From assembly GCA_026991065.1 (NCBI GenBank), contig JALXCG010000133.1, forward strand, positions 1 through 8,034: a stretch of 8,034 bases of DNA, written 5' to 3'. The translations under genes were made by a program, and so were the position numbers. This stretch comes from JALXCG01 sp026991065 [NCBI: Gemmatimonadota bacterium]. Lineage in GTDB: Bacteria; GCA-2686955. The first letter of the stretch is position 1; each line of letters starts with the position of its first letter. This document shows, in pieces, positions 1-7,500 of the stretch. Under the pieces are notes generated by a model, which worked only from the letters and a program-made list of their open reading frames with translations, made no database searches and had not been told where the DNA came from.

Positions 1-2
1 AG

Positions 3-491
3 CTGGAACTCCAAGGTGGCCTGGTTCGCCGGGTGGCCGAAGAAGTGATTGCCGCACGTGGTGTGAAACTCGACTACCAGATCGGTACCATGATTGAAGT
101 GCCGCGGGGAGCCTTGACGGCTGGTGAGATTGCCAAAGTCGCGGAGTTCTTTTCCTTTGGAACGAATGACCTTACCCAAACATGCTTTGGCCTTAGCCGT
201 GACGATGTTCCAAAGGTTCTCGAAACCTACATCGCAGAGCGCATCTACTCCGTCGATCCCTTTGTCTCGGTAGACCAATCGGGTGTTGGCCGACTCATGG
301 AGATTGCGGTCCATGACGGCCGAGAGACCAAGCCCAATTTGAAGATCGGAATCTGTGGCGAGCATGGTGGAGACCCACAGAGTGTCGAATACTGCAACCA
401 GCTCGGCCTGAACTACGTTTCATGTTCGCCTTATCGTATCCCGGTTGCCCGCGTCGCCGCTGGGCAGGCCGCACTCAAGGCAAAGAGCTAG
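3..491 (+). CDS. ppdK: Pyruvate, phosphate dikinase, C-terminal fragment
   Basis: PPDK interconverts pyruvate + ATP + Pi and PEP + AMP + PPi in the cytoplasm. The window starts inside the gene, so only the last 162 codons are visible, about a fifth of a protein that is usually 870-900 residues. This part belongs to the C-terminal TIM-barrel domain that binds PEP/pyruvate. Hallmarks seen in order are GTMIEVPRGALTAGEIA (metal-binding Glu), FFSFGTNDLTQ (Asn/Asp metal ligands), SRDDVPK, DPFVSVDQSGVG, and GICGEHGGDP with the catalytic Cys at bases 354-356. YVSCSPYRIPVARVAAGQAAL follows near the end. The reading frame is open from base 3 to the TAG at 489-491, and no start is visible; the GTG at 33 is internal. 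PEP synthase shares some of these motifs, but the FFSFGTNDLTQ and SCSPYR signatures fit PPDK better. No poly-T terminator follows; a structured spacer starts 25 bases downstream. Confidence 0.95.
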   Translation: MELQGGLVRRVAEEVIAARGVKLDYQIGTMIEVPRGALTAGEIAKVAEFFSFGTNDLTQTCFGLSRDDVPKVLETYIAERIYSVDPFVSVDQSGVGRLMEIAVHDGRETKPNLKIGICGEHGGDPQSVEYCNQLGLNYVSCSPYRIPVARVAAGQAALKAKS

Positions 492-516
492 AAACCAGAA
501 CTTCCCGTTGACCAGG

Positions 517-597
517 ACCTGGGGTCACCACGTAGAGCGGAGTGGCGGTCGAGGCCTTTCCAAAGGCCGGCACGCTCAGCGTGAAGTGACCCCGGGT
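517..597. other. Structured inverted-repeat element between ppdK and the spoIID-like gene
   Basis: Two arms, 517-528 (ACCTGGGGTCAC) and 586-597 (GTGACCCCGGGT), pair over 12 consecutive positions with a single U-G wobble. Inside lie two further compact hairpins: 553-568 (GGCCTTT, CC loop, AAAGGCC) and 571-583 (CACGC, TCA loop, GCGTG). A weaker CAC/GTG pairing is possible at 529-531 with 542-544. The whole could fold as a multi-branched RNA. It lies 25 bases after the ppdK stop and ends 35 bases before the GTG of the next gene. No T-tract follows, so it is not a classical intrinsic terminator. It could be a leader RNA, an mRNA-processing or stabilising structure, or a small palindromic repeat present elsewhere in the genome. 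The pairing is seen directly; any function is inference. Confidence 0.5.
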
Positions 598-632
598 AAC
601 CTTCTGCAGCGCGGGGAACGGACGGGAATCCT

Positions 633-1949
633 GTGATCCGCCGCACCATCGGAAAGCAGCGCAGACACGTCGCTCGGTACGTGTTGACGACATCTACGGC
701 GGTGTTCACCCTCGGTTTGGTTGCTCTCTCGGGATGTGCACGTCGAGAGAGGCCCAACCCTGCCAGGCCCGTTCCAAGCCGTTCTGTCACACCAGATGTG
801 TCGATCGGTATCGCCTCGACTGTGGAGTCGGTAGAAGTGGAAGCCGTCTCCTCTGCAGAACTTCAGGCCGTTGACCCCAGCATTGCGATTCAGCTCTCGG
901 CAAACACCCGACTAAGGATCACGCCTGGACCAGATTCTTCCTGCGCACTGTCGGCCGGAGTTAGTGGTGCAGAGAAGTGGTCTCTTGAACTGTCAGAGCC
1001 ATTTCGAGTGGTAGCAAAGGATTCCACCAGCCCGCTCCTTCGTCTCAATGGCCGCGCCTATCCCGGTGTTCTTCGGTTTGTCACTGTTGCAGGCACTCTT
1101 CAGGTAGAGAATCAGGTCGACCTCGAAACCTATCTTCGAGGGGTTGTGCCGGTGGAATTGGGATTCCTTAGCCGCGCCACTCCCGCCGCACTGCGAGTCC
1201 AAGCAGTAATCTCCCGGACCTATGCCCTTCGCAAGATTGCTTCAGCCGACTCGATCCTGGACTCTACCATCGGTGATCAAGTCTATGCAGGTGCCGATGT
1301 CTGGGCTGCCGCAGCTGACGACGCGATCCGTGATACTCACGGTATGATAGTCGCTTATGACGGTCGTCCCGCCCTCACTCTATTCCACAGTACCTGCGGC
1401 GGACACACCAGCCCTCTGGATGCGATCTGGCCTCGCTACAGCCGACCGATCTCCTACCTTCAAGGTGTTTCTGACCTGGATGAAACCGCCACACCCTACT
1501 GTTTCTGGTCCAAGTACGCGCACTGGCGAGAACACTGGAGCATCGCCGAACTCCGGGCAACCCTTCAACAGTATCTTCCGTCTGAATTCCCCGGAATTGA
1601 CGACCAACTGCGCGGACCTTCCGGCCCGATTGACATCCGAATCACCGGACGCACACCAGATGGTCGTGTAACTCACGCGCAGATCCGTGCGTGGGGACAC
1701 GAGTTCGATCTCCATGGAGAGCGAATTCGATGGGTGTTGCGGCCTCCAGGCAAGAGTCTGCTGCTACGAAGTTCAAAGCTGACCAGAGTTGAGATTGGTG
1801 TGGATGGGTTGGACGTCGAGGGGGAGGGGTGGGGACATGGTCTTGGACTCTGCCAGGTTGGAGCAATTGAACGGGCCGCGCGCGGTAGCGATTGGGAACA
1901 GATCCTCAATCACTACTACCCGGGCACCTATGTCATGCAAGCTTACTGA
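633..1949 (+). CDS. SpoIID/LytB domain lipoprotein (putative peptidoglycan-acting)
   Basis: This 438-residue protein belongs to the SpoIID/LytB family, whose studied member SpoIID is a lytic transglycosylase acting on denuded glycan strands. The N-terminus has a basic stretch (RRTIGKQRRHVAR), a hydrophobic segment and a lipobox ending LSGC (Cys35), so it is probably a membrane-anchored lipoprotein. A Pro/Arg-rich linker follows. The SpoIID core starts near residue 155: YLRGVVPVELG with the likely catalytic Glu175, then LRVQAVISRTYAL. It continues with the HSTCGGHTS motif (His252, Cys255, His258), YLQGVSD, and GHGLGLCQVGA at 401-411, ending NHYYPGT. The GTG start is supported by GGGA five bases upstream and by the complete signal sequence directly after it. 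It faces the minus-strand zinc-ribbon gene end to end across 40 bp. A sporulation role is unlikely given the apparent Gram-negative setting; cell-division or wall remodelling is more plausible, by inference. Confidence 0.9.
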   Translation: MIRRTIGKQRRHVARYVLTTSTAVFTLGLVALSGCARRERPNPARPVPSRSVTPDVSIGIASTVESVEVEAVSSAELQAVDPSIAIQLSANTRLRITPGPDSSCALSAGVSGAEKWSLELSEPFRVVAKDSTSPLLRLNGRAYPGVLRFVTVAGTLQVENQVDLETYLRGVVPVELGFLSRATPAALRVQAVISRTYALRKIASADSILDSTIGDQVYAGADVWAAAADDAIRDTHGMIVAYDGRPALTLFHSTCGGHTSPLDAIWPRYSRPISYLQGVSDLDETATPYCFWSKYAHWREHWSIAELRATLQQYLPSEFPGIDDQLRGPSGPIDIRITGRTPDGRVTHAQIRAWGHEFDLHGERIRWVLRPPGKSLLLRSSKLTRVEIGVDGLDVEGEGWGHGLGLCQVGAIERAARGSDWEQILNHYYPGTYVMQAY

Positions 1950-1989
1950 CCATCTACCTCATCCCGTAAGTATGAGAATGCCCCAAAGG

Positions 1990-2328
1990 TCATTTCAGCC
2001 AGTACAGAAACCGCCCGCAATTCTCACATTGTGCGATCATTGAGTTGGATGCGTTGGTCAGGCTAGTAGGCAACGTAGTAAAACAGCCGTGGCAAACCCC
2101 GCGGGTCACCGGAACGACAGGGCGTCCGTAGCGTTTTCGCAGAGCTTCATAGCGTCCCAGAACCGCCTGATCGAACTCGGCCGCCAAGACAACGCGCTGC
2201 TCCTGGAGTTCCTCTATGTTGGGCGTTGAAAAGCCAAGCTCAACAACATCTTGACCCATCTCAGCAATCTCGCTGATCATCAGGTCCAGATCATGGAGCG
2301 TAATCAATAGCTCTAACTGCTTATTCAT
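1990..2328 (-). CDS. Short C4-type zinc-ribbon protein (zf-RING_7-like)
   Basis: This 112-residue cytoplasmic protein has a helical, probably coiled-coil N-terminal half (residues 1-67) rich in Glu, Leu and Gln, then a zinc ribbon. The ribbon has two CxxC pairs, CHGC at 79-82 and CENC at 101-104, followed by GRFLYWLK. This matches the C-terminal zinc ribbon of the zf-RING_7 (DUF164-type) family, whose usual members are about 240 residues with a long antiparallel coiled coil; here that part is roughly half as long. The ATG at 2326-2328 has a GGAAGA Shine-Dalgarno-like sequence six bases upstream (complement of 2335-2340). The gene starts 32 bp after the EIIA gene stops, so the two are probably one operon. 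The family is usually suggested to bind nucleic acid or protein partners; no specific function can be assigned from sequence. Confidence 0.85.
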   Translation of the reverse strand: MNKQLELLITLHDLDLMISEIAEMGQDVVELGFSTPNIEELQEQRVVLAAEFDQAVLGRYEALRKRYGRPVVPVTRGVCHGCFTTLPTSLTNASNSMIAQCENCGRFLYWLK

Positions 2329-2360
2329 TGGTGGTCTTCCATCCTTGGTGTACGCTCCGA

Positions 2361-2813
2361 CTACCCTTCCGCCTTGCCTACCAGCTCCCGAAACTCCTTG
2401 GCTGTCTCGATCTTCATAAGAGCATCTCGGTTTTCGGGATCTTTGAGGAACTGCGCGATCCGTCCCAGCGTAGGAAGGTAGATATTGGAGATCTCCTGCG
2501 GGGGCGCCACAATCAGAAAGAAGAGATGAACCGGTTTGTCATCCATGGCGTTGAAGTCAATCCCCGCCGATGATCGCCCCGCAGCCATCATCAATCTGCT
2601 GATTACCAAGGAACGGCCATGGGGAATCGCAACGCCCCGGCCAATGCCGGTGGACCCCATGTGTTCTCGCTTCTTTAGCATTCGAAGAACGACCGCCGCG
2701 TTTTTTTCGTCGAGATCCAGTTGTCGAACCAATTCCCCAAGAACATCGTCTTTCGTCGTTGCCTGGAGATCAAGATTGATGGACTCTTCCGCAAGGAAAT
2801 CAATAACCTTCAC
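2361..2813 (-). CDS. PTS EIIA component, fructose/nitrogen type (PtsN-like)
   Basis: This 150-residue protein is a complete single EIIA domain of the fructose/mannitol/Ntr class. Its phosphorylatable His lies in GRGVAIPHGR (His65 from the chosen start), preceded by the family pattern LKKREHMGSTGIG. VHLFFLIVAPPQEISNIYLPTLGRIAQFL matches the second conserved block. No EIIB or EIIC domain is fused or adjacent, which favours a regulatory PtsN role (phosphoryl acceptor from HPr or NPr) over sugar import. An upstream in-frame TTG at 2817-2819 would add two residues. I prefer the GTG at 2811-2813 because GAGG (complement of 2821-2824) sits seven bases before it but only one base before the TTG. The zinc-ribbon gene follows 32 bp downstream. 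Family identity is firm; the regulated target is unknown. Confidence 0.92.
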   Translation of the reverse strand: MKVIDFLAEESINLDLQATTKDDVLGELVRQLDLDEKNAAVVLRMLKKREHMGSTGIGRGVAIPHGRSLVISRLMMAAGRSSAGIDFNAMDDKPVHLFFLIVAPPQEISNIYLPTLGRIAQFLKDPENRDALMKIETAKEFRELVGKAEG

Positions 2814-2820
2814 GAGCAAA

Positions 2821-2824
2821 CCTC
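2821..2824 (-). promoter_or_regulatory. Ribosome binding site deciding the EIIA start
   Basis: On the minus strand GAGG is followed by seven bases and then GTG at 2813. The alternative TTG at 2819 is only one base from GAGG, too close to be used with it. This moves the start two codons downstream of the longest reading frame. Confidence 0.6.
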
Positions 2825-2973
2825 GAACCGCGCGAAGCGGCGGCCAAATGCCTAATTACTTCTGAACTCGATCCTCAAGCGAGAGACGAGTGTGCATGGC
2901 TGAACAATATAACCCCAAACAACTACCAAGGGGCACTGCTGTGGTCAACTGGAATCACACGATCTCTCTCGAT

Positions 2974-3002
2974 TTGTTTTTCGTAGCTGTAATCTGGACA
3001 AT
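2974..3002 (+). promoter_or_regulatory. Possible sigma-70-type promoter for the response-regulator operon
   Basis: TTGTTT (2974-2979) is followed after 17 bases by GACAAT (2997-3002), with correct spacing and about four of six consensus matches in each hexamer. It would give a leader of about 160 bases that includes the dyad at 3087-3109. Such matches occur by chance, so confidence is low. Confidence 0.22.
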
Positions 3003-3086
3003 GGGCTTGAGAGCGTCGCCCCGATGGTCTGCACCAGGGGCCCATGGGCTTCGGCCTTTCGCGCGCCTCCGCCTCCTCTGAACGAG

Positions 3087-3109
3087 TTTGGAGAAGCGAC
3101 GTCTCCAAA
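3087..3109. repeat. Inverted repeat in the response-regulator leader
   Basis: TTTGGAGA (3087-3094) and TCTCCAAA (3102-3109) are perfect 8-bp inverted arms around a 7-base centre, which itself overlaps the palindrome GACGTC. The centre lies about 74 bases before the ATG at 3172. As DNA it has the size and symmetry of an operator for a dimeric regulator, perhaps autoregulatory. As RNA it forms an 8-bp hairpin without a T-tract. The symmetry is seen; the role is inferred. Confidence 0.5.
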
Positions 3110-3171
3110 GCAGGCGCCGGCCTGTGCTGAAACGCAACCAACCCACGAGAAACCAGCGAAATACACGTAGC

Positions 3172-4548
3172 ATGTCCACTGTGTTGATCATTGATGATGA
3201 CGATGCGATCCGCCAGGCTGTGTCCACCATCCTGAGCTATGACCACTACGAGATCCTGACCGCCGAAGATGGTATTCGTGGTCTTCAGGTGTTTGACCAG
3301 GAGGACCCCGATCTAGTGCTCTTGGACATCAAGATGCCGGGGATCGATGGCCTTGAAGTCTTGCGGATGATCCGCGAGGACCGGGGATCCACAACCCCGA
3401 TTATCATCTTCACCGGGCATGGAGATTTTCAGACAGCGGCAGAAGCGGGGCGCTGGGGGATCTTCGACTTCATTGAGAAGCCTGGAGACACTGAAGTAAT
3501 CCGCACTCGCGTGCGCAACGCATTGCGTCAAAGCGAGTTGGAACGAGAGAATTCAACCCTCAGAGAACGCGTTACGACGGATGACGAACTCATCGGTGAG
3601 TCACCAGCCATGCTGGAAATCAAGAAGACCATCGATCGAGTGGCGGCAACGCAGGCCAGAGTCCTGATTACCGGTGAGAGTGGCACCGGCAAGGAACTCG
3701 TGGCCCGCGCAATTCACCGGGCGTCACCGCGTTTCGCACAGCCACTGATCAAGGTCAACTGCGCGGCCATTCCCGACGAGTTGATAGAGTCCGAACTCTT
3801 CGGCCACGAAAAGGGCAGCTTCACCGGTGCCCATGCCAAGAAGATCGGCAAGTTTGAGGCAGCGAATGGCGGAACGCTCTTTCTGGATGAGATCGGCGAC
3901 ATGAATCTCGCTGCCCAGGCCAAAGTTCTTCGCGTTCTGCAAGAGAATGAGATTGAGCGCGTTGGCGGCAACAAGACCTTGCCTGTCGATGTTCGAGTGA
4001 TTGCCGCGACCAATCAGGACCTGAGCGATGCCATCCGTGAAGGGAGATTTCGCCAGGACCTGTTCTATCGCCTCAATGTCATACCGATCCACCTGCCGCC
4101 GCTGAGCCAGCGCGGCGATGATATTGAACGGATCGCCGTTCACGTACTCGCCGAGGTTTGCGAAAAGAACGGCTTGGCAACAAAAAGGTTTCATCCCGAT
4201 GCGTTGAACAATCTGAAATCTCGTCCCTGGCCCGGCAATGTTCGCGAACTGCGAAATGTGGTTGAGCGCGTCGCGATTCTATCTCCCAGAGATGAGATCA
4301 CGGTTGCCGATCTGCCGGCCGCTGATCCGCGAAGCCTCAGCGGTAGCTTGCAAGAACTGATCGATGCCACGCCCACATTGCAAGCTTTCAAGGACTTGGC
4401 GGAACGCGCCTATCTCGAGGCGAAACTCGCCGAAAATGGCTGGAACATTGCCCGAACGGCGAAGACCATCGATGTACAGAGGTCTAATATCTATAAAAAG
4501 ATAGAAAGACACAACTTGCAAAACCCCCTGCGTGCCGGTGACGCGTGA
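3172..4548 (+). CDS. Sigma-54-dependent response regulator, NtrC family (NtrX-like)
   Basis: This 458-residue cytoplasmic activator has three domains. The receiver (about 1-120) has the acidic cluster DDDD at 8-11, phospho-acceptor Asp52 in LLDIKMPG, Thr81 and Lys103. The AAA+ domain (about 138-375) has Walker A GESGTGKE at 168-175, the sigma-54 contact loop GSFTGA at 215-220 (Ser where GAFTGA is usual), Walker B GGTLFLDE ending Asp239-Glu240, and RFRQDLFYRLNVIPI. The C-terminal Fis-type helix-turn-helix (about 410-450) includes NGWNIARTAKTIDVQRSNIYKKIERH, shortened here to its recognisable core and resembling NtrX. When phosphorylated it should drive RNA polymerase sigma-54 open-complex formation. 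The frame extends upstream to a TTG at 3088, which would add 28 Arg-rich residues. The ATG at 3172 is chosen because receivers begin a few residues before the first acidic cluster; its ribosome site is weak. No histidine kinase gene is in view. Its stop overlaps the next gene's GTG. Confidence 0.95.
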   Translation: MSTVLIIDDDDAIRQAVSTILSYDHYEILTAEDGIRGLQVFDQEDPDLVLLDIKMPGIDGLEVLRMIREDRGSTTPIIIFTGHGDFQTAAEAGRWGIFDFIEKPGDTEVIRTRVRNALRQSELERENSTLRERVTTDDELIGESPAMLEIKKTIDRVAATQARVLITGESGTGKELVARAIHRASPRFAQPLIKVNCAAIPDELIESELFGHEKGSFTGAHAKKIGKFEAANGGTLFLDEIGDMNLAAQAKVLRVLQENEIERVGGNKTLPVDVRVIAATNQDLSDAIREGRFRQDLFYRLNVIPIHLPPLSQRGDDIERIAVHVLAEVCEKNGLATKRFHPDALNNLKSRPWPGNVRELRNVVERVAILSPRDEITVADLPAADPRSLSGSLQELIDATPTLQAFKDLAERAYLEAKLAENGWNIARTAKTIDVQRSNIYKKIERHNLQNPLRAGDA

Positions 4549-7500
4549 GATCCTCAACTCCATATTCGCCTCGCTTCGCTTTCTTCACCCGGCCCCACGA
4601 ATCTGAGCGCGTCGCGGTTCCTGTCGCGGCCCTGCTGCTTCTGCTTTCCGGGTTCTCTGCCGGTGCCACGGTCCATGGTCCAACCGGCCGGGCGCCATCC
4701 GCTGCGTTGGCGCATCTGGCGGCGCCGCCGTCAGTGATTCGTCCGGCCACACGCCTTTCCGCTTTCGCGGAAGACGGCCCCGCTCCGGTGCTCGAAACGC
4801 CTCGCCTGCTGTCCAGCGGCCGTTCCTTTCGGCCCCAATCATCCTTGCGCGTTATTGCACTTCTGGTGGAGTTTCAGCCGGACACCGATCCGAAGACCAC
4901 GGGTGATGGCCTCTTTCAATCTGAACCCGTTTGGCCCGATTTTCAGCCCCACGACCCACCCTACTTTCGCCGCCAACTGGACCACCTGGAGGACTATTGG
5001 GAAACTGTTTCCAATGGCCAAGCCGGCTTTACCGTGGATCTTGATACCCGCATTCACCGGCTCTCCGCACCGCTCTCCCGCTATGGGAAGGACGACGACT
5101 CACTGCAGCGGATCGCCGACCTGCTCCAAGATGCAATTGCCGCAGCCGATCCCAGTCTGGACTTCAGTCCGTATGGCGCAGTGATGGTGATCCATGCCGG
5201 ACCCGGCCAGGAGTCCGACCTGGCTCTGGATACACCGAGCGACATCTGGTCTTCATACCTTTCGGCGGCCGACATTGAGGAGAAGTTGGACCTTCCCAAC
5301 GGCATCGAAACCGACGATGGCGCCATCTTCACCGAAGGGATCGTCGTCCCCGAGATGGAAACCCAAGACGCCGACGACGAAGATCCCGCCAAGATCCTTG
5401 CTACCCTAGGCGTGATGGCGTTCGAAACAGGCCACTTCTTTGGCTTGCCCGATCTTTTCGACACCGGTCCTTTGCCCCAGGACAGCTGGGGCATCGGCGC
5501 CTGGGGGATCATGGGACTTGGCGCCTGGAATGCGAATGGCTTTGTACCCCCGCACCCATGCGCTTGGAGCAAGCTCCGACTCGGTTGGGCTACCGGCATG
5601 AAGATCGCATCGGGCGACACCCTCGCCCTGACACCAGTCGAGGCTGATCCGCCAAGCGTGCTTACTGCCCGAGCATCGCCCACCGACCTGTTCCTTGCCA
5701 CCTACCGCAAGGGCGACCTCAACAGCAACGGCTGCTTCGATTTCATCGACGCCGATGGAGACTCTCTTTTCAGCTACTTCGACCCTCTATCCGGAGACCG
5801 CTATCTGGGGTCCGAGTTTGACTATTACCTCCCGACCGGTCCAGGCACCCCTTGTAACGGTTCCACCTCCGGCGTGCTCTTCTGGCACATCGACGAAGAT
5901 GTCATTGCCGCCTCCGCCCCTCCCGACGTCAATCTTGTCAATGCCGAAGCGGGTCGCAAAGGCGTCGATCTGGAGGAGGCCGGGGGGGTCCAAAATCTTG
6001 ACCAATACCCGGGGTCATGGGGCGACGCCGGCGACTTCTGGACTCCCGGCAGCAGTTTCGGGCCCGACACGCAGCCCGACACCCGAACCAACGACGGCGC
6101 TCGCAGCGGCTGGTCTTTCACCATCCACACCGTGGCCGACAGCGCCGCGACCGTGAGCGCAGCCATTGAATCCAGCCAGGACGGCTGGCCGGTCGAGATC
6201 GGCGAACCCCTCGCGGGCGCACTCCTGAGCACAGATTTCGATCACGACGGAGCAGCGGATGTCGTTGCCATCGGTGCCAGCGGGCAGGCCTACCTGATCT
6301 GGGGGGGCACGACCGTGGCTCCTCCCTTGCCGCTGCTGGCCATCGAAGATGGTGACCAAGCTGTCGGTCAAGCCGCCGCCGACCTCGACCTGGACGGTGC
6401 ACCCGATCTAATCCTGACCACCCGTGATGGTCGAGTCCTGGCCCTGCGCCTGGCCGACTCCAGCGCCAAACGATTCACTGCCCCGTTACCCCCGCCGCTG
6501 CCCGGTTCCTGGGGCACCCCCCTTGGCGCGGCCTTCCTTCGCGACCCAGCCATCGCCGATCTGAACGGCGATTCCGAGCCGGAGGTCGTCGTTTTTCCCC
6601 TGCCGCAATCGCCGCCGCAATCGGACTCGCCACCAGACCTGGTGGTCTTGTCCGCCACCGGCGGCGAAATGGCTCGCGCCACCTGTGCCGGCCCGGTCTC
6701 CGTCCCGCCGGCGATCACCGCCGATGGCCGCATCGCCTACCTTGCTGGTCAAACCCTGCACCAGGCTCGCTGGTCCCCGGCGGCAGGCTTTCATGATGAG
6801 CAGAGCCACGCACTTCCGACCGCGGTTTCCACCCCTCTTCTCGCCCTCGATATCGACCAAAACGGAAGTGAAGAGGTTTTGCTGCTCGAAGAAGAGGGAA
6901 GAGCGCACCTTTTCGATGACAACCTCAAAGAACCCCCCGGTTGGCCCATCCGGCTGGATGCCGGTCTCGCCACTCCGGCAGCCGTTGCCGACCTTGGCGG
7001 CGACGATCGCATCGACCTGATTGCCTTAACCTACGACCCGATCGAAATCCGTCGCTGGGATCGTTCCGGAAACGGGATTCCCGACTGGAAGAACCCTTCT
7101 CTGGTCGCGGTCGGCGAATCCCTCGTGATTCCGCGCGCCGGCGTGCTCTGCGGCGATCTCGATGCCGACGGTATCGACGAGATCATCGCGGCACTTCCCT
7201 CCGGCCAGGTCAAGGCGATATCCCCCGGAGCAAGCGGCACAGCCACCCAGCCAACCCCGGGGTTTCCGCTGCAAGCGTCCGGCGAAGTCTCTTTTACTCC
7301 CCTGCTTGCGGATCTCGACGCTGACCGTGACCTCGAACTCGTCGTCGCCACCGATCCCGGTCTCATCATGGCTTGGGACCTTCCCGCCACCCAACCCCCT
7401 TCATGGGCCCAGCGCGGTGCCACGGCCTCTCGCGCCGGCCGTTTCGCCGGCGTCTATCCGTCCGCCACCGCGCCGCCTACGGAACTCCTCACGCAAGCCT

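Larger units (their letters stand above)
2814..3171. other. Divergent intergenic region between EIIA and response-regulator genes
   Basis: These 358 bases separate two divergently read genes and should hold promoters for both. I see a weak sigma-70-like candidate on the plus strand (2974-3002), a 10-bp perfect palindrome GCCCATGGGC at 3040-3049, and a strong dyad at 3087-3109. No convincing promoter for the minus-strand EIIA gene and no sigma-54 site (GG-N10-GC type) stood out. A short plus-strand open frame at 2890-3081 has no recognisable protein features and I do not call it a gene. Confidence 0.6.

Noticed and set aside
508-536. TTGACC with CGTAGA 17 bases later as a promoter for the spoIID-like gene
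   Set aside because: The -35 is good but the -10 lacks the needed TAnnnT pattern, and the site overlaps the structured element arm.
475-790. Minus-strand open frames over the ppdK/spoIID spacer
   Set aside because: They run through the structured element and overlap the signal sequence of the plus-strand gene; no protein features seen.
1958-1976. CTCAT/ATGAG pairing between the convergent genes as a bidirectional terminator
   Set aside because: Only five base pairs with a 9-base loop and no T-tract on either strand; too weak to call.
2920-2950. Minus-strand TTGACC and nearby TATATT as an EIIA promoter
   Set aside because: The spacing between TTGACC and TATATT is far too long, and the hexamer at correct spacing (TAGTTG) is poor.
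2890-3081. 63-codon plus-strand open frame in the divergent spacer
   Set aside because: No recognisable domain, no ribosome binding site, an Arg/Pro-rich tail typical of translated GC-rich spacer, and it covers the probable promoter region.
5421-5423. FETGH as a sequencing error of HETGH
   Set aside because: A change from CAC/CAT to TTC requires two or more substitutions with no frame disturbance, so a true substitution is more likely.
5081-5701. 206-codon minus-strand open frame inside the M6-like gene
   Set aside because: Antisense shadow in GC-rich coding DNA. The plus-strand frame has clear domain motifs and this one has none.
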